Positions 1 through 5,800 of a DNA stretch of 5,839 nt are shown here, in pieces (within the stretch, counting starts at the first letter, position 1; each line of letters opens with the position of its first letter). Under the pieces are notes generated by a model. It made no database searches, had not been told where the DNA came from, and worked only from the letters and a program-made list of their open reading frames with translations. The DNA is from JAUVZF01 sp964449275 (GTDB taxonomy: Bacteria > Planctomycetota > Phycisphaerae > FEN-1346): positions 1 through 5,839 of the forward strand of contig CAYVAM010000242.1 of assembly GCA_964449275.1 (NCBI GenBank). The letters run 5' to 3'. Made by a program: the position numbers and the translations under genes.

Positions 1-1398
1 GCCGCAACGCAGGTATCCGCCGCGGCGTTCGGAGATGAAGGCGATGCGTCCGTTGGGCAGCCAGCAGGGGTCGAAGTCGTTCCACGTGCCGTCGGTCAGT
101 TGCGTCAACTCGCCGCCGTCGGCGCCGACCTTGAAGACGTGGTAGGACCGGCCGATGGACCAGTATCCGCGTTTGTCGGTCTCGGTGTGCCACGTGTGTT
201 TGCGGTCGCCGGTGCATTCGACGTAAGCGAAGAGGATGGTCTTGGCGTCGTAGGAGAGTTCGGGCGAGAGGAACGACCCGCCGGTGAGTTCCTCGTCCTT
301 GAGCCTGCCGTTGGCGACGCGTGCGTCGGCCAGGACGTCGCGGAGTTTCGGGTCCGGTCCGAACGGCCCCGACAGGACGAGGAGCTCGCCGCCCGGCACG
401 GCGTTGATGCCGTAGTACTGGTCGCACATGTGGTTGAAGGTCGAGCGGTGCCGCTTGATGAACAGCAGGCGGTCGAAGTCGAGCAGCGGATTGGCAAAGG
501 CGATCTTGCGTCGGACGCTGCACGCCTTCTCAAACAACGTGAAACGTGCGTCGGCGTCCGTCACGGCGGTCCGGGAGTTTGCCGCCTCGAGCCCCTGGAG
601 TTCCTTCTCCAGCGATGCCAGGAGCGGCGCGGAAGCCATCCGCTTCAGGTCCGCAAGCAGGGCCGCCGTCCGCCGCAGCACCACGTCCACCGGGTCGCGG
701 TCGGACTCCAGGATGAGCGCTTCGGGGCGGTAGGTTTCCGCGGCGACCTTGGCGAAGTGCGCCCGGTTCCGCAGATCGTACTTGAGGGCCTCGAATTGGA
801 GTTTCTCTTCGCTGGCGGCTGTCCAGTCAACCGGAGCGGGCGCGTTGGTCTCTTTCGAGCCCTTGGCCCTGAACACAACGCCCTCGGCGAGCATCCGCAA
901 TCCGGCGATGGAGGTCCACGGCTGGCCGGCCACCTCCGACAGCGCAACCAGCCGCACGTACCGCCCTTTCACCTTGGCGGGAAACGTGATTACGTTCTCC
1001 GCGTTCTTCTTGGTGAACGTGCCCTTGACCACCGGTTTGCCGAACTGTTTGTTGCTGTTGCTGACGTAGATCTCGTAGTCCTTGATGGTTCCGTTTCCGC
1101 CGCCGGGTCGCGGCAGGTAGCCGAAGCCGGAGATCTCGTAGGCGGCGCCCAGGTCCACGACGATCTGGTGCGGATGGGGCGTCTGGACGAATTGAAACGA
1201 CGTGTGCCACATGCTCTGCGGATTGCCGTCCAGCGCCTTGGCGCCCTCGTAGCCTGGCGCCTGGCTGTCCACCGTGACGTTGACCCGTACGACCTTGGGG
1301 GCGGGCTTCGCCGCCTTGGATTGGCTGGATGCGCCCGCGCAGCAAGCACCAACGAGAAACAGGCCAAGCCCGCGTGTGAGGTATCGGCTTCGTGTCAT
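1..1398 (-). CDS. Exported F5/8 type C (discoidin) plus HzsA-like beta-propeller protein, C-terminus cut by window edge
   Basis: The minus frame stays open from ATG at 1398 to the left edge (466 codons), so the C-terminus is missing. GAGG five bases before the ATG supports the start. Residues 1-25 form a signal sequence; VGAC (16-19) could be a lipobox, or signal peptidase I may cut nearby. Residues about 38-171 read as an F5/8 type C domain: ALDGNPQSMWHT (55-66), IVVDLGAAYEISGFGYLPR (79-97), RYVRLVAL (146-153). A charged, probably helical segment follows (about 190-290). Residues 296-466 resemble the middle region of hydrazine synthase alpha and its planctomycete relatives: RKIAFANPLLDFDRLLFIKR (297-316), NHMCDQYYGIN (322-332), and TolB-like propeller blades at 374-394 and 428-462 (DPCWLPNGRIAFISERRGGY). 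No CxxCH haem motif occurs in the visible part, so hydrazine synthesis is not supported. The discoidin domain suggests glycan or surface binding. Domain calls come from remembered family patterns; the function is unknown. Confidence 0.85.
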   Translation of the reverse strand, partial: MTRSRYLTRGLGLFLVGACCAGASSQSKAAKPAPKVVRVNVTVDSQAPGYEGAKALDGNPQSMWHTSFQFVQTPHPHQIVVDLGAAYEISGFGYLPRPGGGNGTIKDYEIYVSNSNKQFGKPVVKGTFTKKNAENVITFPAKVKGRYVRLVALSEVAGQPWTSIAGLRMLAEGVVFRAKGSKETNAPAPVDWTAASEEKLQFEALKYDLRNRAHFAKVAAETYRPEALILESDRDPVDVVLRRTAALLADLKRMASAPLLASLEKELQGLEAANSRTAVTDADARFTLFEKACSVRRKIAFANPLLDFDRLLFIKRHRSTFNHMCDQYYGINAVPGGELLVLSGPFGPDPKLRDVLADARVANGRLKDEELTGGSFLSPELSYDAKTILFAYVECTGDRKHTWHTETDKRGYWSIGRSYHVFKVGADGGELTQLTDGTWNDFDPCWLPNGRIAFISERRGGYLRCG

Positions 1399-1456
1399 GG
1401 CGACCTCGCAGCAATCCCGTTCTTGTGGGTGTCGGCGAACGCACCCCTCATCCTTA

Positions 1457-1485
1457 AAGGTAACCCACTTTTGGGGTTGTGTCAA
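1457..1485 (-). promoter_or_regulatory. Sigma-70-type promoter for the F5/8C/HzsA-like gene
   Basis: On the minus strand a perfect -35 TTGACA (1485-1480) is followed after exactly 17 bases by TACCTT (1462-1457), which matches the -10 consensus at three of six positions including the first two and the last. Transcription would begin near 1450 and give a leader of about 50 bases before the ATG at 1398. The spacer holds a 5-bp inverted repeat, AACCC (1462-1466) and GGGTT (1474-1478) on the plus strand, which could be an operator or chance. It implies this gene can be transcribed independently of the hydrolase gene upstream. Confidence 0.6.
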
Positions 1486-1523
1486 GCCGCGACGCCGGTG
1501 GGCGCCCTCCTTCGCGGCGCGGC
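1486..1523 (-). terminator. GC-rich hairpin downstream of the hydrolase gene, possible weak terminator
   Basis: Arms GCCGCGACGC (1486-1495) and GCGGCGCGGC (1514-1523) pair with one mismatch around an 18-base loop that itself contains the palindrome GGGCGCCC. It lies 13 bases beyond the hydrolase stop codon and directly before the -35 box of the next gene. There is no T-run on either side, so it is not a canonical intrinsic terminator. It may attenuate read-through from the hydrolase gene or be a chance product of high GC. Confidence 0.25.
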
Positions 1524-1535
1524 AGAGGGGCGATT

Positions 1536-2867
1536 TCAGCGGGGCGGCTTCATCCGGAACCAGGCGCCGAGGGGATACATCTGCGCGTTGACCCTTTTCA
1601 TGACGTTGAGCATGTCCTGGTGTGCGGCGAAGTGGCGGTCCACGATGCCCCGCTGCGAGCCGTCCGCGTCGCCGCCGTACTTGAACCAGTGCCAGCCGAC
1701 GCAACCCGGATTCTCCAGGAGCCCCAGCACGAGGTTCTGGTAGAACAGGCCGCGGTCGCGCTGGGTCCGCACGCGAAAGCCCGCCCCGTCGGTCTGCGTG
1801 CCGGCCGACTCCAGCCGCATGGCGTACCATTCCGACACCAGGAAGGGCCTGCCCGACCACGTGACCCAGTTGCGGAGCCGCTCGTCCTCGGCCGACCAGC
1901 GGTGGTAGTAATTGACGCTGACCACGTCCACGTCCGTGGCGCCGCGGAAGACGGGCTCGCAGATGGTCCTGCCGTGGATGCGGCTGCCGAGGTAGAGGTG
2001 GTTCGGGTCGTACCGCTTGATGGCGGCGGCGACGATACCGTAGTACCGCCCGGCCACGTATGTCAGAAACCGGGCCGTGTCCTGGCGGGTGAACGTCTCG
2101 GGCGACTTGCGGCGCGATTCGAGCCAGCGGCGTGCGGCCTGGTGACCGGGGTCGGATTCGGGCAGTTCAAGGTAGTACGTCAGCAGGTCCGGCCTGAAGG
2201 GCAGTTCGTTGTCCGAGAAGTGTCCGAGCAGCCACGGATCGTCTTTGGTGGCGGCCAGTTGTCTGGCGTGCTCGTCGCAGAACGTCTCGAACGCCGGGTC
2301 GAAGACGGGCATGCACTGGTTCGGATAGCCGCGCGCACCGTACTTCGGGTCCCTGCGGTTCTTGTAGGTGCTCATGAAGTTCCATCGCGGGCAGTAGGGC
2401 ATGCGGTGCGGCGCGTCTCGAAACGCCTTCCAGTCGGACCAGCAGCCGAGCGTGTTGAACCCGTGCGACTTGAGCAGCGCGGCCGTCGCCTTGGCCCACT
2501 GCGGGGTGCCGCCGAACGTCTCGCGGAGTGTGCCGCCGGCGAACATGCTGTCGTTGACGCTGCAGACCCCGGCGCTGAGGAAGAGGCAGCCGTCAGGGTC
2601 AACGAGCCACCAGCGTCCGCGAATGTTGGCGGTGCGAAAGAAGCCCGTCGCCTTCTGCTTGCTGCGTGCCCATCCGCCGTATGGGCTGAGTGGCACGCGC
2701 GGGACCGGCCGAAAGCGCGGCAGGCCGGCGATGGTGCGGACGGGCGTCTTGCGCCACTTGCCGTTTTTCAGCAGGTCGGCCGCCACCTGCTCGCCAAAGG
2801 CGGCGCACGCCACCATCAGCCACACCGCAGCGGCAGGTGCGAAAAGGTGCACGATGAACTGCTTCAT
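1536..2867 (-). CDS. Exported clan GH-A glycoside hydrolase, agarase-like (GH50-like)
   Basis: A 443-aa protein from ATG 2867 to TGA 1538-1536. The frame continues upstream to an ATG at 3107, but that 80-codon extension is Arg/Trp-rich and crosses the palindromic element, while MKQFIVHLFAPAAAVWLMVA is a proper signal sequence (cysteine at 21, so possibly a lipoprotein). Agarase-like features in order: GRWWLVDPDGCLFLSAGV (84-101), HGFNTLGCWSD (135-145), MPVFDPAF (186-193), GHFSDNELPF (215-224) with E221 as candidate acid/base, LYLGSR (291-296), VSVNYYHRW (316-324), and PFLVSEWYAM (341-350) with E346 as candidate nucleophile. Two glutamates 125 residues apart on a TIM barrel fit a retaining clan GH-A enzyme acting outside the cytoplasm. 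Length is near that of a bare catalytic barrel, with no carbohydrate-binding module. The ribosome binding site is weak (GGACGG). The substrate is unknown; agarose, another galactan or a different polysaccharide are all possible. Confidence 0.82.
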   Translation of the reverse strand: MKQFIVHLFAPAAAVWLMVACAAFGEQVAADLLKNGKWRKTPVRTIAGLPRFRPVPRVPLSPYGGWARSKQKATGFFRTANIRGRWWLVDPDGCLFLSAGVCSVNDSMFAGGTLRETFGGTPQWAKATAALLKSHGFNTLGCWSDWKAFRDAPHRMPYCPRWNFMSTYKNRRDPKYGARGYPNQCMPVFDPAFETFCDEHARQLAATKDDPWLLGHFSDNELPFRPDLLTYYLELPESDPGHQAARRWLESRRKSPETFTRQDTARFLTYVAGRYYGIVAAAIKRYDPNHLYLGSRIHGRTICEPVFRGATDVDVVSVNYYHRWSAEDERLRNWVTWSGRPFLVSEWYAMRLESAGTQTDGAGFRVRTQRDRGLFYQNLVLGLLENPGCVGWHWFKYGGDADGSQRGIVDRHFAAHQDMLNVMKRVNAQMYPLGAWFRMKPPR

Positions 2868-2942
2868 GGGAGGCCCGTCCGTACGGTTCGCAGGTCGCCG
2901 AGTATTGCCCACACGCGCCGGTATCGCCTGCCGCGAGTGCCC

Positions 2943-2971
2943 ATTATGGCGGCGGCGACAGCCCGCTGCAA
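2943..2971 (-). promoter_or_regulatory. Candidate sigma-70-type promoter for the hydrolase gene
   Basis: On the minus strand TTGCAG (2971-2966) and CATAAT (2948-2943) are separated by exactly 17 bases. The -10 box matches consensus at five of six positions; the -35 box keeps only the TTG core. Transcription would start near 2936, leaving about 70 untranslated bases before ATG 2867. The position fits the start chosen for the hydrolase and places the palindromic element just upstream of the promoter. Confidence 0.45.
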
Positions 2972-2987
2972 GGTCTGGACCGTCGCC

Positions 2988-3115
2988 AGTGCTCTGTCGC
3001 ACGTGAAACGGTGGGTGCCACTGGCGGCTTGTCCGCCAGTGCCTTCGTGCTGCTCGCCACACACTGGCTGACAAGCAGCCAGTGGCACCCGGCAAATGAG
3101 CAGTCACAGAGCACT
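2988..3115. repeat. Compound inverted-repeat element (REP/MITE-like), two hairpins inside terminal inverted repeats
   Basis: Every part is symmetric about one axis (3051/3052). The outer ends AGTGCTCTGT (2988-2997) and ACAGAGCACT (3106-3115) are perfect 10-bp inverted repeats. After 15 unpaired bases on each side, 29-base arms (3013-3041 and 3062-3090) pair at 27 positions, the outermost 12 without mismatch. Each arm is itself a hairpin: CACTGGCGG/CCGCCAGTG (3019-3027, 3033-3041) with loop CTTGT, and CACTGGCTG/CAGCCAGTG (3062-3070, 3076-3084) with loop ACAAG. The only two arm mismatches are a G-C pair in one hairpin replaced by T-A in the other, so each hairpin stays intact. There is no T-run and no convincing target-site duplication. 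It could be a non-autonomous mobile unit, a REP-type repeat or a bidirectional transcription barrier between the divergent operons. Confidence 0.85.
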
Positions 3116-3191
3116 AGCCGCGCACGTAAGTAAGCGGCGCAGGGCAAGCATGTGCGGGAAACAAGAAAAGCGTCGTCCCGGCGAAACGTTG

Positions 3192-3220
3192 TGGTGGAAC
3201 GCCGGCGTCGGCATTACAAT
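3192..3220 (+). promoter_or_regulatory. Weak candidate promoter for the sugar ABC operon
   Basis: TACAAT (3215-3220) matches the -10 consensus at five of six positions, about 88 bases before the binding-protein ATG. The -35 region at the standard 17-base distance (TGGTGG) is poor, which would fit an activator-dependent promoter or a false match. Just upstream, an imperfect 12-bp palindrome with a central CG (3182-3193, containing AACGTT) resembles the general form of LacI/GalR-family operators, regulators that often control ribose-type importers. This is a suggestion from pattern only. Confidence 0.28.
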
Positions 3221-3294
3221 CGGCGGCGACTGTATGGCGCGGAGAGCGGCGGCTGCCCGTGCGGCCGGGCGGAATCGCACCCGTTCAATGACGA

Positions 3295-3300
3295 AAGGAG
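3295..3300 (+). promoter_or_regulatory. Shine-Dalgarno site fixing the binding-protein start
   Basis: AAGGAG sits seven bases before ATG 3308, the strongest ribosome binding site in the window. It decides this start over the upstream in-frame ATG at 3152, whose 52-codon extension is Arg-rich and would place a non-secretory sequence before the lipoprotein signal. Confidence 0.85.
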
Positions 3301-3307
3301 TCGGACG

Positions 3308-4273
3308 ATGGCAAAGGCAATGGTGGGTCTTCTGGCGGCAGGCCTATCGCTGGGTCTGTTGGCGGGCTGCGGCGGTGAGGAGGGGGCGGAGGAGACGGGG
3401 CCCGACAGGCCGGGCGGCGTCATCGGCATCTCCGTCCTCACGATGACCAACCCCTTCTTCAAGGAGATCGCCGACGCCGTGACCGACGAGGGCCGCAAGG
3501 ACAGTTACGAGGTCATCGTGACCAGCGCCGAGTTCGATCCGGCCAAGCAGCGGACGCAGGTCAAGGACTTCCTCGTCCGCAAGGTGAGCGCGATGATCCT
3601 GACGCCGGCCGACTCCAGAGCCGTCGGCACCGCCATCAAGGAGGCCAACGAGGCCGGCATCCCGGTCTTTACGGCCGACATCGCCAGTTTGGCCGAGGGC
3701 GCCAAGGTGGTCAGCCACATCGCGACCGACAACTATTCGGGCGGCCGGCAGGCGGCCAAGGCCATCATCCAGGCGCTGGGGGGCAAGGGCAAGGTCGCCA
3801 TTATCGACCATCCCGAGGTCGAGTCGGTCATCCTGCGGACCAAGGGGTTCAAAGACGAACTGAAGGAGTCCGGCAGCGCCATCAAGATCGTCGGCGCCTG
3901 GCCCGGCAAGGGGTCGAAGGACGAGGCCTTCAAGGTGGCCCAGGACATCCTGACGGCGCACCAGGACCTGGCCGGTATCTTCGCCATCAACGACCCGTCG
4001 GCCCTGGGGGCGTGCGCCGCCATCGAGAAGGAGAACCGGGCGGGGAAGATCGTCGTCATCGGCTTCGACGGTCAACCCGAAGGCAAGCGTGCCATCAAGG
4101 AAGGCAGGATTTTCGCCGACCCGATCCAGTTCCCCGACGAGATCGGCCGCCGCACCGTACAGACGATCATGAAGTACCTCGAGGGCGAGAAGGTGCCGCC
4201 CGAGATCCTGATTCCGACCCGCCTGTACTACAAGGCCGACGCGGAGAAGGACCCCGCGCTGAAGGCGGACTGA
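3308..4273 (+). CDS. Sugar ABC transporter substrate-binding lipoprotein, RbsB-like
   Basis: A 321-aa periplasmic binding protein of the ribose/galactose type that captures a monosaccharide for the ATPase encoded next door. A lipoprotein signal ends at LLAGC with C21, followed by an acidic Gly-rich linker. The two-lobe fold runs from about residue 38: ISVLTMTNPFFKEI (41-54), SAMILTPADSRAVGTAI (94-110), GIPVFTADI (117-125), VVSHIATDNYSGGRQAAKAI (134-153), GIFAINDPSALGA (223-235), VVIGFDGQPEGKRAI (249-263), IQFPDEIG (273-280). Against remembered E. coli RbsB, the positions matching ribose contacts are kept at N48, F50, F51, D124, N228, D254 and Q274. The Arg after the hinge Asp is Ile125, and the Phe near residue 200 falls in a Gly/Lys/Ser stretch. 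The ligand may therefore be a sugar or polyol other than ribose. A lipid anchor rather than a free periplasmic form is the main difference from RbsB. Confidence 0.93.
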   Translation: MAKAMVGLLAAGLSLGLLAGCGGEEGAEETGPDRPGGVIGISVLTMTNPFFKEIADAVTDEGRKDSYEVIVTSAEFDPAKQRTQVKDFLVRKVSAMILTPADSRAVGTAIKEANEAGIPVFTADIASLAEGAKVVSHIATDNYSGGRQAAKAIIQALGGKGKVAIIDHPEVESVILRTKGFKDELKESGSAIKIVGAWPGKGSKDEAFKVAQDILTAHQDLAGIFAINDPSALGACAAIEKENRAGKIVVIGFDGQPEGKRAIKEGRIFADPIQFPDEIGRRTVQTIMKYLEGEKVPPEILIPTRLYYKADAEKDPALKAD

Positions 4274-4277
4274 TGTG

Positions 4278-5783
4278 ATGACCACCGCACCGGCCCTCGA
4301 CGCGCCCGCGCTGCTGGAGATGAGCGACATCGACAAGTCGTTCCCCGGCGTGCGTGCGCTGCGGCAGGTGGGGCTGCAAATCCGGTCGGGCGAGGTGCTG
4401 GCACTGCTCGGCGAGAACGGCGCGGGCAAGACCACACTCATCAAGGTCCTCGGCGGCGCCTACCGGCCGGACGCCGGCACGATACGCATCGACGGCCGCA
4501 GCGTGGTCATCACACGGCCCACCGACGCCCAGCGGGCGGGCGTGGCCATCATCTACCAGGAGTTCAACCTCGTGCCGCACCTGTCGGCGAGGGAGAACAT
4601 CTTCCTCGGCCGCGAGGACACGCGGGGCGGTTTCGTCAGGCGGCGCGACGAGCACCGGCGCGTGCGCGACCTGTTCGCCCGCATCGGCGTGGCGATCGAC
4701 CCGGAGACGCCGTGTGCACACCTGACGGTCGCCCAGCAGCAGGTCGTTGAGATCGCCAAGGCCCTGGCCGCCGACGCCCGCATCATCGTCATGGACGAAC
4801 CCTCCGCCGCCCTGACCATCCAGGAGGTGGAGCGGCTGTTCGAGATCATCGGCGACCTGAAGCGGCAGGGGATGGGCGTCATCTACATCAGCCACCGCCT
4901 CGAAGAGGTCTTCCGCGTTGCCGACCGCGTCATGGTGATGCGCGACGGCTCGCACGTGGCCACGCGGCCGGTAGGCGAACTGACGCGGCAGGACATGATC
5001 GAGATGATGGTCGGCCGCAAGATCGAGAACGAGTTCCCCAAGCAGCGGGCCGAACTGGGCGCCGAGCGGCTGCGCGTGCAGGGGCTGAATCGGGGCGACC
5101 GCGTCCGCGACGTGTCGTTCTCGGTCCGCTCCGGCGAGGTCGTGGCGCTGACCGGCCTGGTCGGCGCCGGCCGCACCGAGACGGCCCGGCTCATCTTCGG
5201 CGCCGACCGGATGGAGAGCGGGACGGTCACGCTCGACGGGCGGCGTTTGCGTCTGCGGTCGCCGCGCGACGCGATGGCCAGCGGCATCGGCCTGCTGACC
5301 GAGGACCGGCGGAACCAGGGGCTCGTCCTGGCGCATTCGGCGCGGGAGAACTTCGGTCTGCCGAACCTGGGCGGCCTGTCGGCCCTGGGTTTTGTCCGCG
5401 GGCGGCGCGAGCGCGACGCCTTTGCCGGGTTCATCAGGAGTCTGAAGATCAAGATCCCTCACCAGGACGAGTTGGCCGGGAACCTGTCGGGCGGCAACCA
5501 GCAGAAGGTCGTCCTGGCCAAGTGGCTCCAGCAGGACTGCAAGGTCATCATCTTCGACGAACCGACGCGCGGCATCGACGTCGGGGCGAAGTACGAGATC
5601 TACCTGCTGATGAACGACCTCGCCGCCGCCGGTAAGGCCATACTCATGATCAGTTCCGAACTGCCCGAGGTGCTGGGCATGAGCGACCGCATCCTTGTGA
5701 TGCACGACGGCCGCATCACCGGCGAGATTACCGACCCGGCCGGCGCGACCCAGGAGCAGATTCTGGAACTTGCCATGGGCTAA
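4278..5783 (+). CDS. Sugar ABC transporter ATP-binding protein with two nucleotide-binding domains, RbsA/MglA-like
   Basis: A 501-aa cytoplasmic ATPase that powers import of the sugar delivered by the preceding binding protein, of normal length for the CUT2 family. Domain 1 (about 11-250): Walker A GENGAGKTT (45-53), Q-loop YQEF (Q94), relaxed signature LTVAQQQ (149-155), Walker B IIVMDEPSAALT (169-180, E174), H-loop ISHRL (H206). Domain 2 (about 263-501): Walker A GLVGAGRTE (293-301) with Arg299 in place of the catalytic Lys, canonical signature LSGGNQQKV (403-411), Walker B VIIFDEPTRGIDVG (423-436), and SSEL where the switch His would be. This asymmetry is typical of RbsA/MglA/XylG proteins. 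ATG 4278 lies 4 bp after the previous stop, with AAGGCGG nine bases before it; GTG at 4275 is an in-frame alternative that adds one residue. The tight spacing shows an operon. The substrate cannot be read from this protein. Confidence 0.95.
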   Translation: MTTAPALDAPALLEMSDIDKSFPGVRALRQVGLQIRSGEVLALLGENGAGKTTLIKVLGGAYRPDAGTIRIDGRSVVITRPTDAQRAGVAIIYQEFNLVPHLSARENIFLGREDTRGGFVRRRDEHRRVRDLFARIGVAIDPETPCAHLTVAQQQVVEIAKALAADARIIVMDEPSAALTIQEVERLFEIIGDLKRQGMGVIYISHRLEEVFRVADRVMVMRDGSHVATRPVGELTRQDMIEMMVGRKIENEFPKQRAELGAERLRVQGLNRGDRVRDVSFSVRSGEVVALTGLVGAGRTETARLIFGADRMESGTVTLDGRRLRLRSPRDAMASGIGLLTEDRRNQGLVLAHSARENFGLPNLGGLSALGFVRGRRERDAFAGFIRSLKIKIPHQDELAGNLSGGNQQKVVLAKWLQQDCKVIIFDEPTRGIDVGAKYEIYLLMNDLAAAGKAILMISSELPEVLGMSDRILVMHDGRITGEITDPAGATQEQILELAMG

Positions 5784-5800
5784 TCGCCCGCACACGGAGC

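Larger units (their letters stand above)
2868..3307. other. 440-bp intergenic region between divergent operons
   Basis: This stretch separates the minus-strand hydrolase gene from the plus-strand transporter operon. It holds a probable hydrolase promoter (2943-2971), the compound inverted repeat (2988-3115) and a possible transporter promoter (about 3192-3220). Short open frames cross it in several directions, but none has a convincing start, ribosome binding site or recognisable protein, so no gene is called. A divergent spacer of this length is a natural place for regulator binding, although no regulator gene is in view. Confidence 0.7.

Noticed and set aside
100..1743. A 547-codon open frame on the plus strand opposite the HzsA-like gene
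   Set aside because: It spans the opposite strand of one gene, an intergenic promoter and the end of another. Its composition is Val/Gly/Arg-rich with no recognisable motif.
1479..3071. A 530-codon open frame on the plus strand opposite the hydrolase
   Set aside because: It mirrors the hydrolase gene codon for codon and has no ribosome binding site or domain. The minus-strand frame carries a signal peptide and catalytic motifs.
2988..3115. Palindromic element as a CRISPR array or intrinsic terminator
   Set aside because: There are only two arms in inverted orientation with no regular spacers, and no T-run follows any stem. A role as a transcription barrier stays possible but is not shown.
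3117..3138. Short inverted repeat GCCGC/GCGGC with a 12-base loop next to the element
   Set aside because: Five GC-only pairs at this distance are expected by chance in DNA of this composition.
3096..3446. Small plus-strand open frame in the divergent spacer, running into the binding-protein gene
   Set aside because: No ribosome binding site, Arg/Ala/Trp-rich composition, and it overlaps a confident lipoprotein gene in another frame.
3344..4444. A 366-codon open frame on the minus strand opposite the binding-protein gene
   Set aside because: It straddles the junction of two well-supported plus-strand genes and shows the same low-complexity mirror composition.
5165..5190. Walker A lysine replaced by arginine in the second ATPase domain, as possible inactivation
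   Set aside because: This substitution, with the missing switch histidine, is normal for RbsA/MglA-type ATPases and does not indicate decay.
4167..5795. A 542-codon open frame on the minus strand opposite the ATPase gene
   Set aside because: It lies antisense to an ATPase with all expected motifs. It encodes an unstructured His/Asp/Leu/Gly-rich sequence with no recognisable domain, as expected for the mirror frame of GC-rich codons.
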